Positions 1 to 8,703 are shown, numbered from the stretch's first letter. The stretch: DNA of 64,000 nt from UBA2160 sp964588665 (GCA_964588665.1 CAZPQQ010000005.1:1-64000), one strand, 5' to 3'. Made by a program: numbers and translations. Notes: generated from the letters alone by a model not told the origin.

Positions 1-496
1 ATATCAGCTCAAAGTCTCTATTAACAATCTGTCCCATTTGGGCTGACAGCCAACATACCCCAGCGATGCAAGATTCTGTCGCCCATTATCGCCCATGCAG
101 GCGACGATAACCGATAAGTACACACAGAAGTACAACCCCATGTTGAGCGTGCAGCAAAAGGCGGTCATGGCGCCGCCCCAGATCGACACTCTGGGCGCCT
201 CAGGCATCACAAGTTGCCCGAAGAGACGGTGAATCGTCCGAAGTTACACCGCGAAGGCAACGGCGTTTTCCGTGAGCGTTGGCCCTGATGCTTGCATTGG
301 CATCTCGTGCCAGAATCAGGTGGTCGAGACGCGCCTCGGGCAACGAATGCCAGGCTCACGAGCTCACATTTTGTCGACCCAAGCGCGCAGCGCGGCGCAT
401 CACGGTGGAACAGGTCGGAGCGATCGGGTTCGGTTCAGCGGCGGCACTCACGCCGGAGTGGTTGGGACAGGGCCGCGAGCGATGCGAGCTCTGCCC
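1..496. other. No gene seen
   Basis: I see no convincing coding region here. The short open frames on both strands have no recognisable domain and no good ribosome binding site. The first 250 bases look more AT-rich than the rest. The 3' end of the MFS transporter gene closes the stretch, and no terminator hairpin was recognised. Confidence 0.5.
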
Positions 497-1987
497 TCAG
501 TCCGCTGGGCTGGCCTCGCGTGCACTCGCGGGCTCGGGTGCGGCGGGTTCTGAGGTGCGGGCGTTGATGATCGCCGCGACCGCGCCGACGAGGAGCAGGC
601 CGGCCATCGCCATGTACGTCATTCTGAAGCCGGATACGAACGCTGAAAGCAGGCCAGCGCTCTCGGCGGACTTTATGTCACCCAGGTCCGGTGCATAGCC
701 CATCGAAATCATGGTGGCCGCGATGATCGTCGTCGCAACCGCAACTCCGGTCACGTTGGCAGCGTTGCGTATCAGGCTCAGCAGGGCGGAGACGATGCCG
801 TGTCGACTCGGCGGCGCGGCGTTGAATATGGCGGTGCTGTTGGGCGAGCTGAACAGGGCCGACCCCACGCTCTGGACGACCATCGCCCCGATGACGTAAC
901 CGAGGGAAGTGTCTACGGTGAGCCGGGACAACGCGAATACACCCGTCGCTGCCAACAAGAGGCCCGTCACCGTGAACTTCCGCCGGCCGAATCGGTCGGA
1001 CAGGCGACCGGCCAGCGGGCCCACCACGATCATGGTGACCGCGGCCGGAAGTATCGCGAATCCAACCTGGCTCGGTCTCAGGCCAAGGACGCCCTGAAGA
1101 TAGAACGGCATCATGAACCGGACCGAGTTCGGCCCAAGGAAGGACATGAACCCGGCGAGGACGCCCAGCGCGAAGACCTTGTTCTTGAACAGTCGAAGGT
1201 CGAGCATCGGCGCCGGCGTTCGGAGCTCCCACCAGATGAACGTCGCGAGTACGGCTGGGAAAGCCAGGAATCCCAACAGAATCGGGGCCGACGCCCAGCC
1301 GACTCGATGGCCGTTCGTCACCAACATCAAGAACGTCACCAGAGCCGCGGTGGACAGCGCGGCGCCCAGCCAGTCGAATTGTGCGCCTTTGGTGTCCTGC
1401 GAAAACCGCTTCGAATCCATGATCACCATCGCCATGGCGATCCCGATGATCCCGATCGGAACGTTGATGAAGAAGACCCATCGCCAACCCAACGCCCCGA
1501 CGAGGATGCCGCCGACCACGGGGCCAATCATGGCGCCCATCCCCACGACGCTCATAGAAGATCCGATGCCCTTCCCGCGTTCTTCCGCGGGGAAGACAGA
1601 CGTGATCATCGCCATGCCCGTGCCTTGGGTCATGGCCGCCCCGCAGCCCTGGATCACCTTGGCGACCACCAGGAGCGTGATCGAGTCGGAGAACCCCGCG
1701 AATGCAGCCGCGCCGCCGAATAGAGCCAGCCCTGTGACGTAGACGGGTTTGCGCCCGATCAGGTCTGACAGCCTGCCCATCGGGAGGAGAAGCGCGCTGA
1801 TGGTGAGCATCTCGGCGACGACCACCCACTGGACGGTCGGGAGGTCGGTTCCGAAATGCTCCGCGATGGTCGGCAGCGCGACGTTGACGCTGCCGTGGTT
1901 GATGACCGAGGCGAACGTGCCCAGGGCTACGGCGCTGAACACCCACCACTTGTAGTTTGGACTTCGTACCAGGGATTGACTGAGCAA
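497..1987 (-). CDS. MFS drug-efflux transporter, DHA2 (EmrB/QacA) type
   Basis: A 496-residue polytopic inner-membrane protein, the usual length of the 14-helix DHA2 family, which exports drugs or other small organics by proton antiport. Motif A is visible at about residues 71-80 (GRLSDLIGRK). The antiporter motif C glycine/proline pattern is at about 149-160 (GMGAMIGPVVGG). The chosen start is a TTG preceded by AGGAG with a 6-base spacer, and the first helix begins near residue 15. It is divergent from the methyltransferase at 2136. The substrate cannot be told from sequence. A loop enriched in Ala, Pro and Glu forms the C-terminus. Confidence 0.9.
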   Translation of the reverse strand: MLSQSLVRSPNYKWWVFSAVALGTFASVINHGSVNVALPTIAEHFGTDLPTVQWVVVAEMLTISALLLPMGRLSDLIGRKPVYVTGLALFGGAAAFAGFSDSITLLVVAKVIQGCGAAMTQGTGMAMITSVFPAEERGKGIGSSMSVVGMGAMIGPVVGGILVGALGWRWVFFINVPIGIIGIAMAMVIMDSKRFSQDTKGAQFDWLGAALSTAALVTFLMLVTNGHRVGWASAPILLGFLAFPAVLATFIWWELRTPAPMLDLRLFKNKVFALGVLAGFMSFLGPNSVRFMMPFYLQGVLGLRPSQVGFAILPAAVTMIVVGPLAGRLSDRFGRRKFTVTGLLLAATGVFALSRLTVDTSLGYVIGAMVVQSVGSALFSSPNSTAIFNAAPPSRHGIVSALLSLIRNAANVTGVAVATTIIAATMISMGYAPDLGDIKSAESAGLLSAFVSGFRMTYMAMAGLLLVGAVAAIINARTSEPAAPEPASAREASPAD

Positions 1988-2074
1988 GAACGGCTCCTGA
2001 GTTTGACAGGAACCCAGTTTAGCATAGGGCGCCGCGGACCACAGACGCAGAAGCTGGGTGCGTAGCCTGGAACA

Positions 2075-2083
2075 TGCTATAGT
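2075..2083 (+). promoter_or_regulatory. Extended -10 promoter of the methyltransferase gene
   Basis: TGC-TATAGT is an extended -10 element about 50 bases before the chosen ATG at 2136. There is no good -35 hexamer 17 bases upstream. The same TGC-TATAAT type occurs ahead of the gene at 33023. Assignment is by pattern only. Confidence 0.4.
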
Positions 2084-2135
2084 CGCCCCATCGTTTCCAG
2101 GCCCGTGCGGGCGTCGATTTTCGGGAGCATCAGGG

Positions 2136-2918
2136 ATGAGCCAGCAGCGCCTCGGCGACGTGTACGCGGACTACTCGCGGTTCTACGACCTCTACGTCGG
2201 CGACCGCGCCGACGACATACCGCTCTACCTGGAATACGCGGCTTCATCGACGATGCCGATCCTCGAGATCGGCGCTGGCACTGGACGGCTGACGCTGCCG
2301 ATGGCATCGGCGGGCTATCAGGTAGTCGCCGTGGACATCTCGCCTTCGATGCTTGCGATCCTCGAAGCGCATCTCGCTGAACTGCCCGACACCACGCAGA
2401 AACGAGTGCGCGTCGTTCACGCCGACATGCTCGAGCTCGATCTTGGCGAGACGTTCGACTTCGTCCTAGTCCCGTTCTTCACGTTCAACTATCTGCTGAC
2501 GCCTGAGACTCAAATCGCGGCGCTCAACCGTCTGGGCAAGCATCTGTCCGAGTCCGGCCGACTGGTCCTCGACCTGTTCGTCCCGCCGAATCCCGAGATC
2601 GACTCCGTCCTCGAACCCAAAATGCGAATGGACGCAGTCGACCCGGCCAACGGAAACCGCGTGCGACTGTGGACCAGCGCCCGCGTCGACGCGGCAGCCC
2701 GCATCGAGCATCGGACACAGCGGTTCGAGGTCACGCGCCCGGACGGCACGTCGGAGACGACAGAGATCAACATCGAACGTCGCTTTTTCCTGCCTGGCGA
2801 GCTGGAACGCGTGGCCGAGAGTCACGGCCTGCGGGTTCGGGCGCTGTTCACCGGCTACAATGACGAGCGGCCGAGGCCCGATTCGGTGCAGCTCGTATAC
2901 GTCCTGGGGCACGCGTAG
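2136..2918 (+). CDS. Class I SAM-dependent methyltransferase
   Basis: A 260-residue cytosolic Rossmann methyltransferase. Motif I is at about residues 42-51 (ILEIGAGTGR), and the acidic end of strand 2 is at about 67 (VAVDIS). The pattern matches methyltransferase domain 25 proteins. The start at 2136 is chosen over an upstream start at 2058 because GGGAG lies 8 bases before it and the first residues fit the family (YADYSRFYDLY). A clear paralogue lies at 45086 with the same length and layout, including a similar DIPxY-containing N-terminus. The substrate is unknown. It stands alone, divergent from the MFS gene. Confidence 0.85.
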   Translation: MSQQRLGDVYADYSRFYDLYVGDRADDIPLYLEYAASSTMPILEIGAGTGRLTLPMASAGYQVVAVDISPSMLAILEAHLAELPDTTQKRVRVVHADMLELDLGETFDFVLVPFFTFNYLLTPETQIAALNRLGKHLSESGRLVLDLFVPPNPEIDSVLEPKMRMDAVDPANGNRVRLWTSARVDAAARIEHRTQRFEVTRPDGTSETTEINIERRFFLPGELERVAESHGLRVRALFTGYNDERPRPDSVQLVYVLGHA

Positions 2919-2994
2919 GCGAGAGCACTAGGGGAGATCGGTCATGTCTATTTTGCTCAATTGGTGTCAGTGCGAATGATCTTCGAGTGCCTCC

Positions 2995-3023
2995 TTGACA
3001 ATGAAGCTACTAAGGGCTATAGT
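2995..3023 (+). promoter_or_regulatory. Consensus sigma-70 promoter of the RAMA-like gene
   Basis: TTGACA at 2995-3000, a 17-base spacer, then TATAGT at 3018-3023. Transcription would start near 3030, about 30 bases before the ATG at 3060. It is one of the best promoter matches in the window. Confidence 0.75.
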
Positions 3024-3041
3024 GCTTTAGTATCTTAGTAG
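3007..3041 (+). promoter_or_regulatory. Palindromic operator overlapping the -10 box
   Basis: A perfect 8-base inverted repeat, CTACTAAG (3007-3014) and CTTAGTAG (3034-3041), flanks the -10 box and the expected start of transcription. A third TTAGTA half-site lies at 3027-3032, exactly 8 bases before the TTAGTA inside the right arm. The position fits a repressor site. The regulator is not known and could be the product itself or an unlinked factor. Confidence 0.5.
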
Positions 3042-3059
3042 TACTCAAGGAGGAGACTA

Positions 3060-3503
3060 ATGAACGCGGATCAAGTTGACAACCGGCTAGGTGAGCTAAT
3101 CGCCGAGATTCACGCCTTGGAGTCACACGTACTCGAAGCGGGCGAAACACAGAAGTTCTTGGCGCTGGCAGACATAGAGGTGCGGCTTAAGTCTTTAATA
3201 GGAGATACCACCGACCTCGACGCCAGCCGCAACGCAACAGCTTCTTCATTTCCTAAGGTGGCACCGGTCGACGTTTTTGCGATTTACAAAGGCAACAGAT
3301 ACCAGGCGACTCTTGATCATACTCGGATCAACGGCGGACGCGGACGTTGCGTTAGGCTACCCGACGCTGATGATTGGCTCACCGTTTCTGCGGCCGCCTG
3401 GAAAATCACCGAAACTCGCGTGAACGGTTGGTTGTTTTGGAAATACATAGATGAGCATGGGTCGCCTAACGTGGTCGACGTCATCCGCAAAAAACTGAAC
3501 TGA
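3060..3503 (+). CDS. RAMA/DUF4357-like domain protein
   Basis: A 147-residue protein with AAGGAGGAG directly upstream of its ATG. The first 50 residues look helical. Residues about 70-130 resemble the small beta-rich RAMA/DUF4357 domain: a short YKGNRYQA strand pair, then a Ser-Ala-Ala-Ala helix, and the hallmark VNGWLFW near 121-127. In the family this domain accompanies DNA modification and restriction enzymes or GIY-YIG nucleases. Here it stands alone, in sequence more AT-rich than its neighbours and behind its own regulated promoter, which suggests a horizontally acquired gene. A role in DNA binding is inference only. Confidence 0.6.
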   Translation: MNADQVDNRLGELIAEIHALESHVLEAGETQKFLALADIEVRLKSLIGDTTDLDASRNATASSFPKVAPVDVFAIYKGNRYQATLDHTRINGGRGRCVRLPDADDWLTVSAAAWKITETRVNGWLFWKYIDEHGSPNVVDVIRKKLN

Positions 3504-3646
3504 AAATCAGACTTGCCGCGGCATAATCATCACAACGATGCGTGGTGACGTGCGCTCGGGTAGTCACGCAGGTCCGCTGTTCGGCTCGTATCGACCGTGA
3601 GGTACAAACCAAAGTGGCGACTAGAGTTGACTCAGAAATGCATGAC

Positions 3647-3880
3647 TCAACCATTCAGCAACCTCAGCCCGTTGCTCCGCACCTGATCCTGCGACTCCTC
3701 TGACAACCCCGACTCCTCGAGCTGCCGAAGGAGCCGTCGCGGCTTCAGTAGCGGATAGTCGCTGCCGAGAAGGATCTTGTCAACGCCAACCAGATCCGCT
3801 GCTGCCGAGAAAACGTCTGCGATGTACAGGAACGGGGAGGCGGCAGTGTCGAAGTAGACGTTGCACGCCTCTTCAATCCA
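3647..3880 (-). pseudogene. 3' relic of an amidohydrolase (Amidohydro_2 family)
   Basis: About 76 codons encode a clean C-terminus of a TIM-barrel metal-dependent amidohydrolase. It includes the family signature NVYFDTAASPFLY, the conserved metal-site aspartate in LLGSDYPL, and the usual C-terminal helix ending in NGLRLLNG. There is no start codon or N-terminal part. The recognisable similarity begins around 3880, within a few bases of the stop codon of the CoA transferase gene (3873) and in another frame. The simplest reading is a deletion that removed the 5' three quarters of the gene. It has no internal stops, so the event is recent or the join is an assembly error. Confidence 0.7.
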
Positions 3881-6320
3881 GCGGCGGGTCCGTGCCGGTG
3901 ATGCCCTCGCGCACCATGTCGTCGTAGTCGGCGTCGGGCACGGCCAGGTGCTGTTTGAGCACTTGTTCGCTGTGCTGACCCAGCGTCGGCGCGGGCCAGC
4001 GGATGCGTCCCGGCGTGCGCGACAGCCTGAATGGTGCGCCGGCGATCGGGTACGGACCGGTCGCCGGATGATCGACGGTCTCGAAAAAGCTGCGAGCCTT
4101 GTGTTGCGGATGGTCCGCCACGTCGATCCCCTTGACGGCCGCGGCCGCGGGGATGCCGTGGCGCTGCAACAGATCGGCGATCTCGACGGCATCGCGTTCG
4201 CACGTCCACGCCGCGACGGCGGCGTCGAGTTCGTCCGCGCGACGAACACGATTCCGGGCCTTCGCGAATCGTGCTTCAGACGCCAGGTCGTCTCTGTCGA
4301 TCAGCTCGCACAGCGCTAGCCACTCCTCATCGGTGCGCACGGCGATGGCGACCCACGAGTCGTCGCCTCTGCAGCAGTAGAAGCTGTGCGGCTCCATGGT
4401 ATGGTCCTTGTTGCCGAGCCTTGGCGGCGGAGTTCCGGTCAGTGTATACTCGATTATCTGGTCGGCGATGAACGAGATCGCGGCGTCCTGTTGAGAAAAG
4501 TCGATCTCCTGGCCCTCGCCGGTGCGGTGTCGATGGCGCATGGCGATGAGCAGCGCTCCGAGCCCCATAACGCCCGCGATGGAGTCGGTGTGCATACATC
4601 CGGAGTTGATAGGCGGTCCGTCGGGATAGCCCATAAGCGACGCTATGCCGCTCATCGGCTCGGTAGTGCCGCCGTTGCCCGGATACATCGAGTACGGACC
4701 CGATGCTCCGAACGACGGCATGCGCATCATCACGATGCTGGGATTGACCTGCCGCAGCGCCGGATACTCCAGCCCGAAGTTCGGGATGACGCGGGCCGCG
4801 TAGTTCTCGACCATGATGTCTGAGATCGCCACAAGCTCCAGAAATCGAGACTTGCCCGCTTCGGAGTTGAGGTCAAGCGTGATCCCGAGCTTGCTGTGGT
4901 TGACGGCGTTGAACAACGCGTTGCGGTCGTATGGACGATCGCCTGGCTCGTCGTTCGGGTACGTGCCCCTGTTGTGAGGAGGGAAGCCGCCCCGCCACAC
5001 GTCGGCCCGGGTTAGCGCCTCGACTTGGATGACCTCGGCGCCGAGATCGGCAAGGAGCTGGGTCGTCAGCGCGCCCGCCCACGCCTGCGTCAGGACTACC
5101 GCGCGGACGTGCTCCAAAGGCAAGGCGCCGGCGCCTCCGCTGTTCGGGGCGGACTTGGATGAATCGGTTCTGACTTTTGGGTGTTCCGCGAACACTTCGC
5201 CGTTATGCTCGCCCAAGAGCGGCGCCGGCCGTCGGATCTCCCACGGCGTCGCGGACATCTTGAACGGCGCTCCGGGCATGGTCACTGCCTGTTCTCCGTC
5301 GCGTCCCACGTCAACGAGCGACCCACGAGCGCGGATGTGCTCGTCTTCGACCAGCCTCGGGATGTCGAGCGTCATGCCGACGTTGATCCGAAGCGGGCTC
5401 AGGCCGTGGAGCAGCTCTTGCATCGTGTACCGCTTGAGGCGCGGTCCGATGAGCTGGTCTACCTCGATATTGCGGTCGCGGCGGTCGCGGGCAGTCGCGA
5501 ACCTCGGATCGTCGGCCACTTCCGGTTCGCCGAAGAAGATCCACAGGTGCTGCCACGTCACCTGGTGCCGCACGTTCAGCGCCACGTAGCCGTCCTTGCA
5601 GGCAAGCAATCCCGCGGGGAGACCGGGCGTCCTCCGTCCTGGCGAACGCCCCGTGTACATCGCGCCCAGGAGCTGCGGTGCAAACACGGTCGTCAGCGCC
5701 TCGAGGGTCGATACGTCGACGTGCTGCCCGACTCCGTGGAAGTCTCGATACGACAGCGCGGCCATGGCGCCGAGGAACGCAGACGTCCCGCCATGGAATT
5801 GGCTCTGCATGCCCGGCTCTTTCAACGGCTCTCGATCGGGCGTGCCGTTGATGTAGCCAAGGCCTGACGCGGCGTACTGGACGATGTCAGTCGCTTGGCA
5901 GTCGCGCCACGGCCCGGTTTGTCCGAAAGGCGTGACCGAGACCATGATCAGATCGGGCTGAAGGGCTCGCAGGTCTTGGTAAGCAAGCCCCAGCCGTGCC
6001 AACGCGCCCACCGCGTAGCTCTCCACAACAATGTCGGCGCCGGAGACGAGACGCCGAACTCGTTTCCGATCCACCGCCGAGTCGAGATCCAGGGTCACCC
6101 CGCGCTTGTTCGTGTTGAGATACTGGTGCGTTCCGCCGCCCTCGATGTCCGGGGCCCCTGCTCTGAACGGTCCCAAAGACCTCGATTCGTCGCCTACCCC
6201 AGGCGGCTCAACTTTGATCACGTCCGCGCCGAAGTCGGCGAACAGCTTCGTGCAAAACGGACCGGCAACTCCCGTGGACAGATCGACGACCCTGATGTCG
6301 GACAGCGCCAGAGGGGGCAT
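3873..6320 (-). CDS. Tandem CaiB/BaiF (family III) CoA transferase
   Basis: An 815-residue protein made of two complete family III CoA-transferase domains, at about residues 1-385 and 400-815, where the usual enzyme is a roughly 400-residue interlocked homodimer. The C-terminal half keeps the catalytic aspartate (about Asp579, in MHTDSIAG). In the N-terminal half the aligned position is Gln (about 174, in MQSQFHGG), so only one half can form the aspartyl-CoA intermediate. It would move CoA between carboxylic acids in the cytosol. Its ATG overlaps the TGA of the enoyl-CoA hydratase (TGATG at 6318-6322), implying translational coupling. The architecture is shared with DMSP CoA-transferase/lyase DddD, but I cannot assign a substrate. 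Confidence 0.88.
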   Translation of the reverse strand: MPPLALSDIRVVDLSTGVAGPFCTKLFADFGADVIKVEPPGVGDESRSLGPFRAGAPDIEGGGTHQYLNTNKRGVTLDLDSAVDRKRVRRLVSGADIVVESYAVGALARLGLAYQDLRALQPDLIMVSVTPFGQTGPWRDCQATDIVQYAASGLGYINGTPDREPLKEPGMQSQFHGGTSAFLGAMAALSYRDFHGVGQHVDVSTLEALTTVFAPQLLGAMYTGRSPGRRTPGLPAGLLACKDGYVALNVRHQVTWQHLWIFFGEPEVADDPRFATARDRRDRNIEVDQLIGPRLKRYTMQELLHGLSPLRINVGMTLDIPRLVEDEHIRARGSLVDVGRDGEQAVTMPGAPFKMSATPWEIRRPAPLLGEHNGEVFAEHPKVRTDSSKSAPNSGGAGALPLEHVRAVVLTQAWAGALTTQLLADLGAEVIQVEALTRADVWRGGFPPHNRGTYPNDEPGDRPYDRNALFNAVNHSKLGITLDLNSEAGKSRFLELVAISDIMVENYAARVIPNFGLEYPALRQVNPSIVMMRMPSFGASGPYSMYPGNGGTTEPMSGIASLMGYPDGPPINSGCMHTDSIAGVMGLGALLIAMRHRHRTGEGQEIDFSQQDAAISFIADQIIEYTLTGTPPPRLGNKDHTMEPHSFYCCRGDDSWVAIAVRTDEEWLALCELIDRDDLASEARFAKARNRVRRADELDAAVAAWTCERDAVEIADLLQRHGIPAAAAVKGIDVADHPQHKARSFFETVDHPATGPYPIAGAPFRLSRTPGRIRWPAPTLGQHSEQVLKQHLAVPDADYDDMVREGITGTDPPLD

Positions 6321-7159
6321 CAGTGATGGTCGCCGAATTGAACGTCCCGGTTGCGCGCCCGCTCGATGCCGGCCGGACCGTCCTCGTCCTTCTGCTGCTC
6401 TCGGCGAGCTCCGGTTGCCGAGCTGTAGACGTGGAACGAGTTCATTATGCCGTTGTGGAAACCCGCCTCGTCTTGCGCCATGTTGATCGACGTCTTGGCG
6501 AGCCGGACTGCAAACGGATCCTGGAGAGCGATTCGCTGGGCCAACTCCATAGTCTCTTCGTCCAACTTCTCCCGCGGCACGACCCTGTTGGCCAAGCCGA
6601 TCCGCTCGGCCTCGACTGCAGTGATCCAGTCGCCGGTGAAAAGGTACTCTTTGGCTTTGCGGAACCCGATCTCCCAGGGAAGGCTGTTGTATTGGACATG
6701 GGGACCGCCCCAGCGCACCGTCCGATCCGCGAAACGAGCGTCGTCAGCGGCGATAATCAGGTCGCACGCCGTCGCCAGTATGATGCCGCCCATGATGCAG
6801 TAGCCCTGAACTTGAGCGATCGTGGGCTTCGGAAAGTTGCGCCAGCGCAGCGTGTTGGCCACGTTGAGGTCCCAGGCCCGGGTGTACGCGCCCGCGTAGC
6901 CGGGTGTTAGCGGCCTCTGCTCCCGGTCCGCCATCTCTTCGGCGCTGCCTAGGTCGTGCCCGGCTGAGAAATGGTCTCCCGACGCCGCGACGATAACGAC
7001 TCTCACGTCGTCGTCTTCCGCCGCGATGTCCAACACCTCGTCGAACTCCTCGCGCATGACGCGGCTCTGTGCGTTGAGCACATGGGGACGGTCAACCGTA
7101 ACTTTGAGCACGGCGCCCTGCTGGTCGATCAACAAGGTTGTGTATTCTCCGTAGGCCAT
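6320..7159 (-). CDS. Enoyl-CoA hydratase/isomerase family protein
   Basis: A 280-residue crotonase-fold enzyme. The acyl-CoA oxyanion segment HFSAGHDLG and the second oxyanion segment GYCIMGG are present. The position usually occupied by the second catalytic glutamate reads WGGP, so ordinary hydration chemistry is doubtful and the enzyme may be an isomerase, lyase or hydrolase variant. The start at 7159 is preferred to an upstream start at 7225 because GGAAGGAG sits just before it. It is the first gene of a two-gene unit with the double CoA transferase, with a one-base start/stop overlap. Together they suggest activation and breakdown of a carboxylic acid. Confidence 0.85.
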   Translation of the reverse strand: MAYGEYTTLLIDQQGAVLKVTVDRPHVLNAQSRVMREEFDEVLDIAAEDDDVRVVIVAASGDHFSAGHDLGSAEEMADREQRPLTPGYAGAYTRAWDLNVANTLRWRNFPKPTIAQVQGYCIMGGIILATACDLIIAADDARFADRTVRWGGPHVQYNSLPWEIGFRKAKEYLFTGDWITAVEAERIGLANRVVPREKLDEETMELAQRIALQDPFAVRLAKTSINMAQDEAGFHNGIMNSFHVYSSATGARREQQKDEDGPAGIERARNRDVQFGDHH

Positions 7160-7466
7160 GATGATTCTCCTTCCGGACCGATTGGCATCGTAGATGTTGG
7201 CAAATGTACCAGGGTCCGGGCGCAACCGTCCATGGCGAGAGTGATCGCTGACTCGGCCTGAACTTGGTGAGCGCGGACATCATCCCTCGCTGACTGGACG
7301 GACCCGCCGACAGCGCCAACCGAAGCGACGTGGTTTCCGATCACGGCTGATCTCAGCAGGACGCATTGGATCGGGTTAGGCGCGAACGCATCTAATCGAC
7401 CACGGAGGCAAGAACTGAGCGCCGCAAATTCGTGCATCGTCCGGCAAGTTGAAACGGAGATCAGAT

Positions 7467-7961
7467 ATGGGCGCCAAAATGGCGGACGCCAACACACCTG
7501 AAACCGATTTCAAGCTGTTTCTGTTGGCCGCCGTAGGATTGGAGAGCGGCCTGATGGACGGGCTGACGTTGGAACGGATAGCGGGCCTTTTTCCAGCATG
7601 GCGCGTAAAGACGTTCAACGACGAGGAGATCCACTGTGAGTGCCCGGACGCCTCCCACGAAGCGTTCGTGCTGCTCAGCGGACGCGTGGCCACGACGTTC
7701 CGCTCCGGAGCGGTTGACCACGTCATCGAACTCGGCGCCGGCGGAGACGTGTTCAACGCCGGTGGACTCGTCGATCATGTCGATTGCTGCACCGGCGCAC
7801 GGGCTCTCGGCGCAGTCGAGATCATCGCCATCGACACCCAACTCCTCAACTCGCTGTTCGCGTCGGACCCTGAGACCGGCTACCGAGTTGTTAAGAACCT
7901 GGCGAAGTTAGTCATGCAACAATCCGAGCGCCGCATATCAGAGCACCTGGAACTCCACTGA
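7467..7961 (+). CDS. Cyclic-nucleotide-binding-domain protein without HTH
   Basis: A 164-residue protein whose central part reads as a Crp-type jelly-roll cNMP domain (AFVLLSGRVATTF, then IELGAGGDVFNAGGL, then a C-terminal helix). There is no DNA-binding helix-turn-helix and no attached effector. The phosphate-binding cassette residues of true cAMP receptors are not evident. The start at 7467 has GGAGA 6 bases upstream, better than the TTG at 7449. It may be a partner subunit or ligand sensor; function unknown. Confidence 0.6.
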   Translation: MGAKMADANTPETDFKLFLLAAVGLESGLMDGLTLERIAGLFPAWRVKTFNDEEIHCECPDASHEAFVLLSGRVATTFRSGAVDHVIELGAGGDVFNAGGLVDHVDCCTGARALGAVEIIAIDTQLLNSLFASDPETGYRVVKNLAKLVMQQSERRISEHLELH

Positions 7962-8406
7962 GGCGAGCAGTTTGTGTTGGCCCTTGATCGCTCAGGCGGT
8001 CGCCGCCGACAGGTGTCAGCGGCCAGGAGGGCGCTCCGCCAACCTGTTTGTTGCGGACTTAAGTTTCGTTCGACCGCATCTTTGCGCCATAGTGCGCCCG
8101 ATGACCGCGGTCGTTGGGATGTCGAAACCAGCGTGGGTACCCTTTCAGTCGCGCGTCGCTACCACGTTGGCGTTTGTCCATCGCACGACTGATAATCACA
8201 GGACGCGTTTCGGCTTCGGCGTCTACGAAAACCCATTGACCATAATCGCAAAACGTGGGACCCAGGTGACGGGTCCCACGTTCGATTTTAGATAGCGATG
8301 GTCTGCGGTGTTAGCCTGTCCAGGCGGTGACAAACTCTCGCACCGTCTCGATCCATGGTCGACGAGAAGTGTGTCTGACAGGTAAGGCGCCAGATCTGGG
8401 ATTGGA
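7962..8406. other. Intergenic stretch, no gene seen
   Basis: About 445 bases between convergent genes. Open frames here have no recognisable product. The only clear element is the hairpin at 8252-8282. Confidence 0.5.
8252..8282. terminator. Bidirectional hairpin terminator
   Basis: A perfect 11-base stem (AACGTGGGACC with GGTCCCACGTT) around a 9-base loop lies between convergent genes. On the minus strand it is followed by TTTTGCG and on the plus strand by CGATTTTA. It most likely ends the minus-strand gene at 8407, and perhaps read-through from the plus-strand gene. Confidence 0.6.
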
Positions 8407-8703
8407 CTAGGCTGGGTTTTTCCTAGGCCTTCCGCGCCGCCTCTTGGGTTCGGCTTCCCAGAAATAGATGTCGTCTTTGACTCGCTTGACGACCAATTCC
8501 TTCCCGCTCAATTTCGAAGCCGCGCCGAGACGTCGTTTGATCGCAGCGGAGGTCTCTCCGTTTCCGATGGTCAGTTTGCCCGCGGAACCGGATTCGAGAC
8601 GATCCACGTATCCGAGATACTCCTGCATAATCGCGCCTCGTTTGCCGGTCAGAGAAGATTGATGCTGTGCTTCTTGCAATGGGATCAGTTCGAACGACGG
8701 CAT
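8407..8703 (-). CDS. Small basic protein with AT-hook-like tail
   Basis: A 98-residue protein with AGGAGG 5 bases before its ATG. The middle part contains a Lys/Arg-rich helix pair (AAIKRRLGAASKLSG) followed by a strand-like segment VVKRVKDDIYFWEAE. The C-terminus KRRRGRPRKNPA contains the RGRP core of an AT-hook, which inserts into the minor groove of AT-rich DNA. I do not recognise the family. A nucleoid or DNA-binding role is inferred from the tail and the charge. Confidence 0.6.
   Translation of the reverse strand: MPSFELIPLQEAQHQSSLTGKRGAIMQEYLGYVDRLESGSAGKLTIGNGETSAAIKRRLGAASKLSGKELVVKRVKDDIYFWEAEPKRRRGRPRKNPA

Noticed and set aside
4..210. 68-codon frame with a hydrophobic centre at the left edge
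   Set aside because: Could resemble a small membrane protein, but there is no ribosome binding site and no recognisable family.
2003..2031. TTGACA at 2003-2008 as a promoter of the methyltransferase gene
   Set aside because: No acceptable -10 hexamer lies 16-18 bases downstream; the extended -10 at 2075-2083 fits better.
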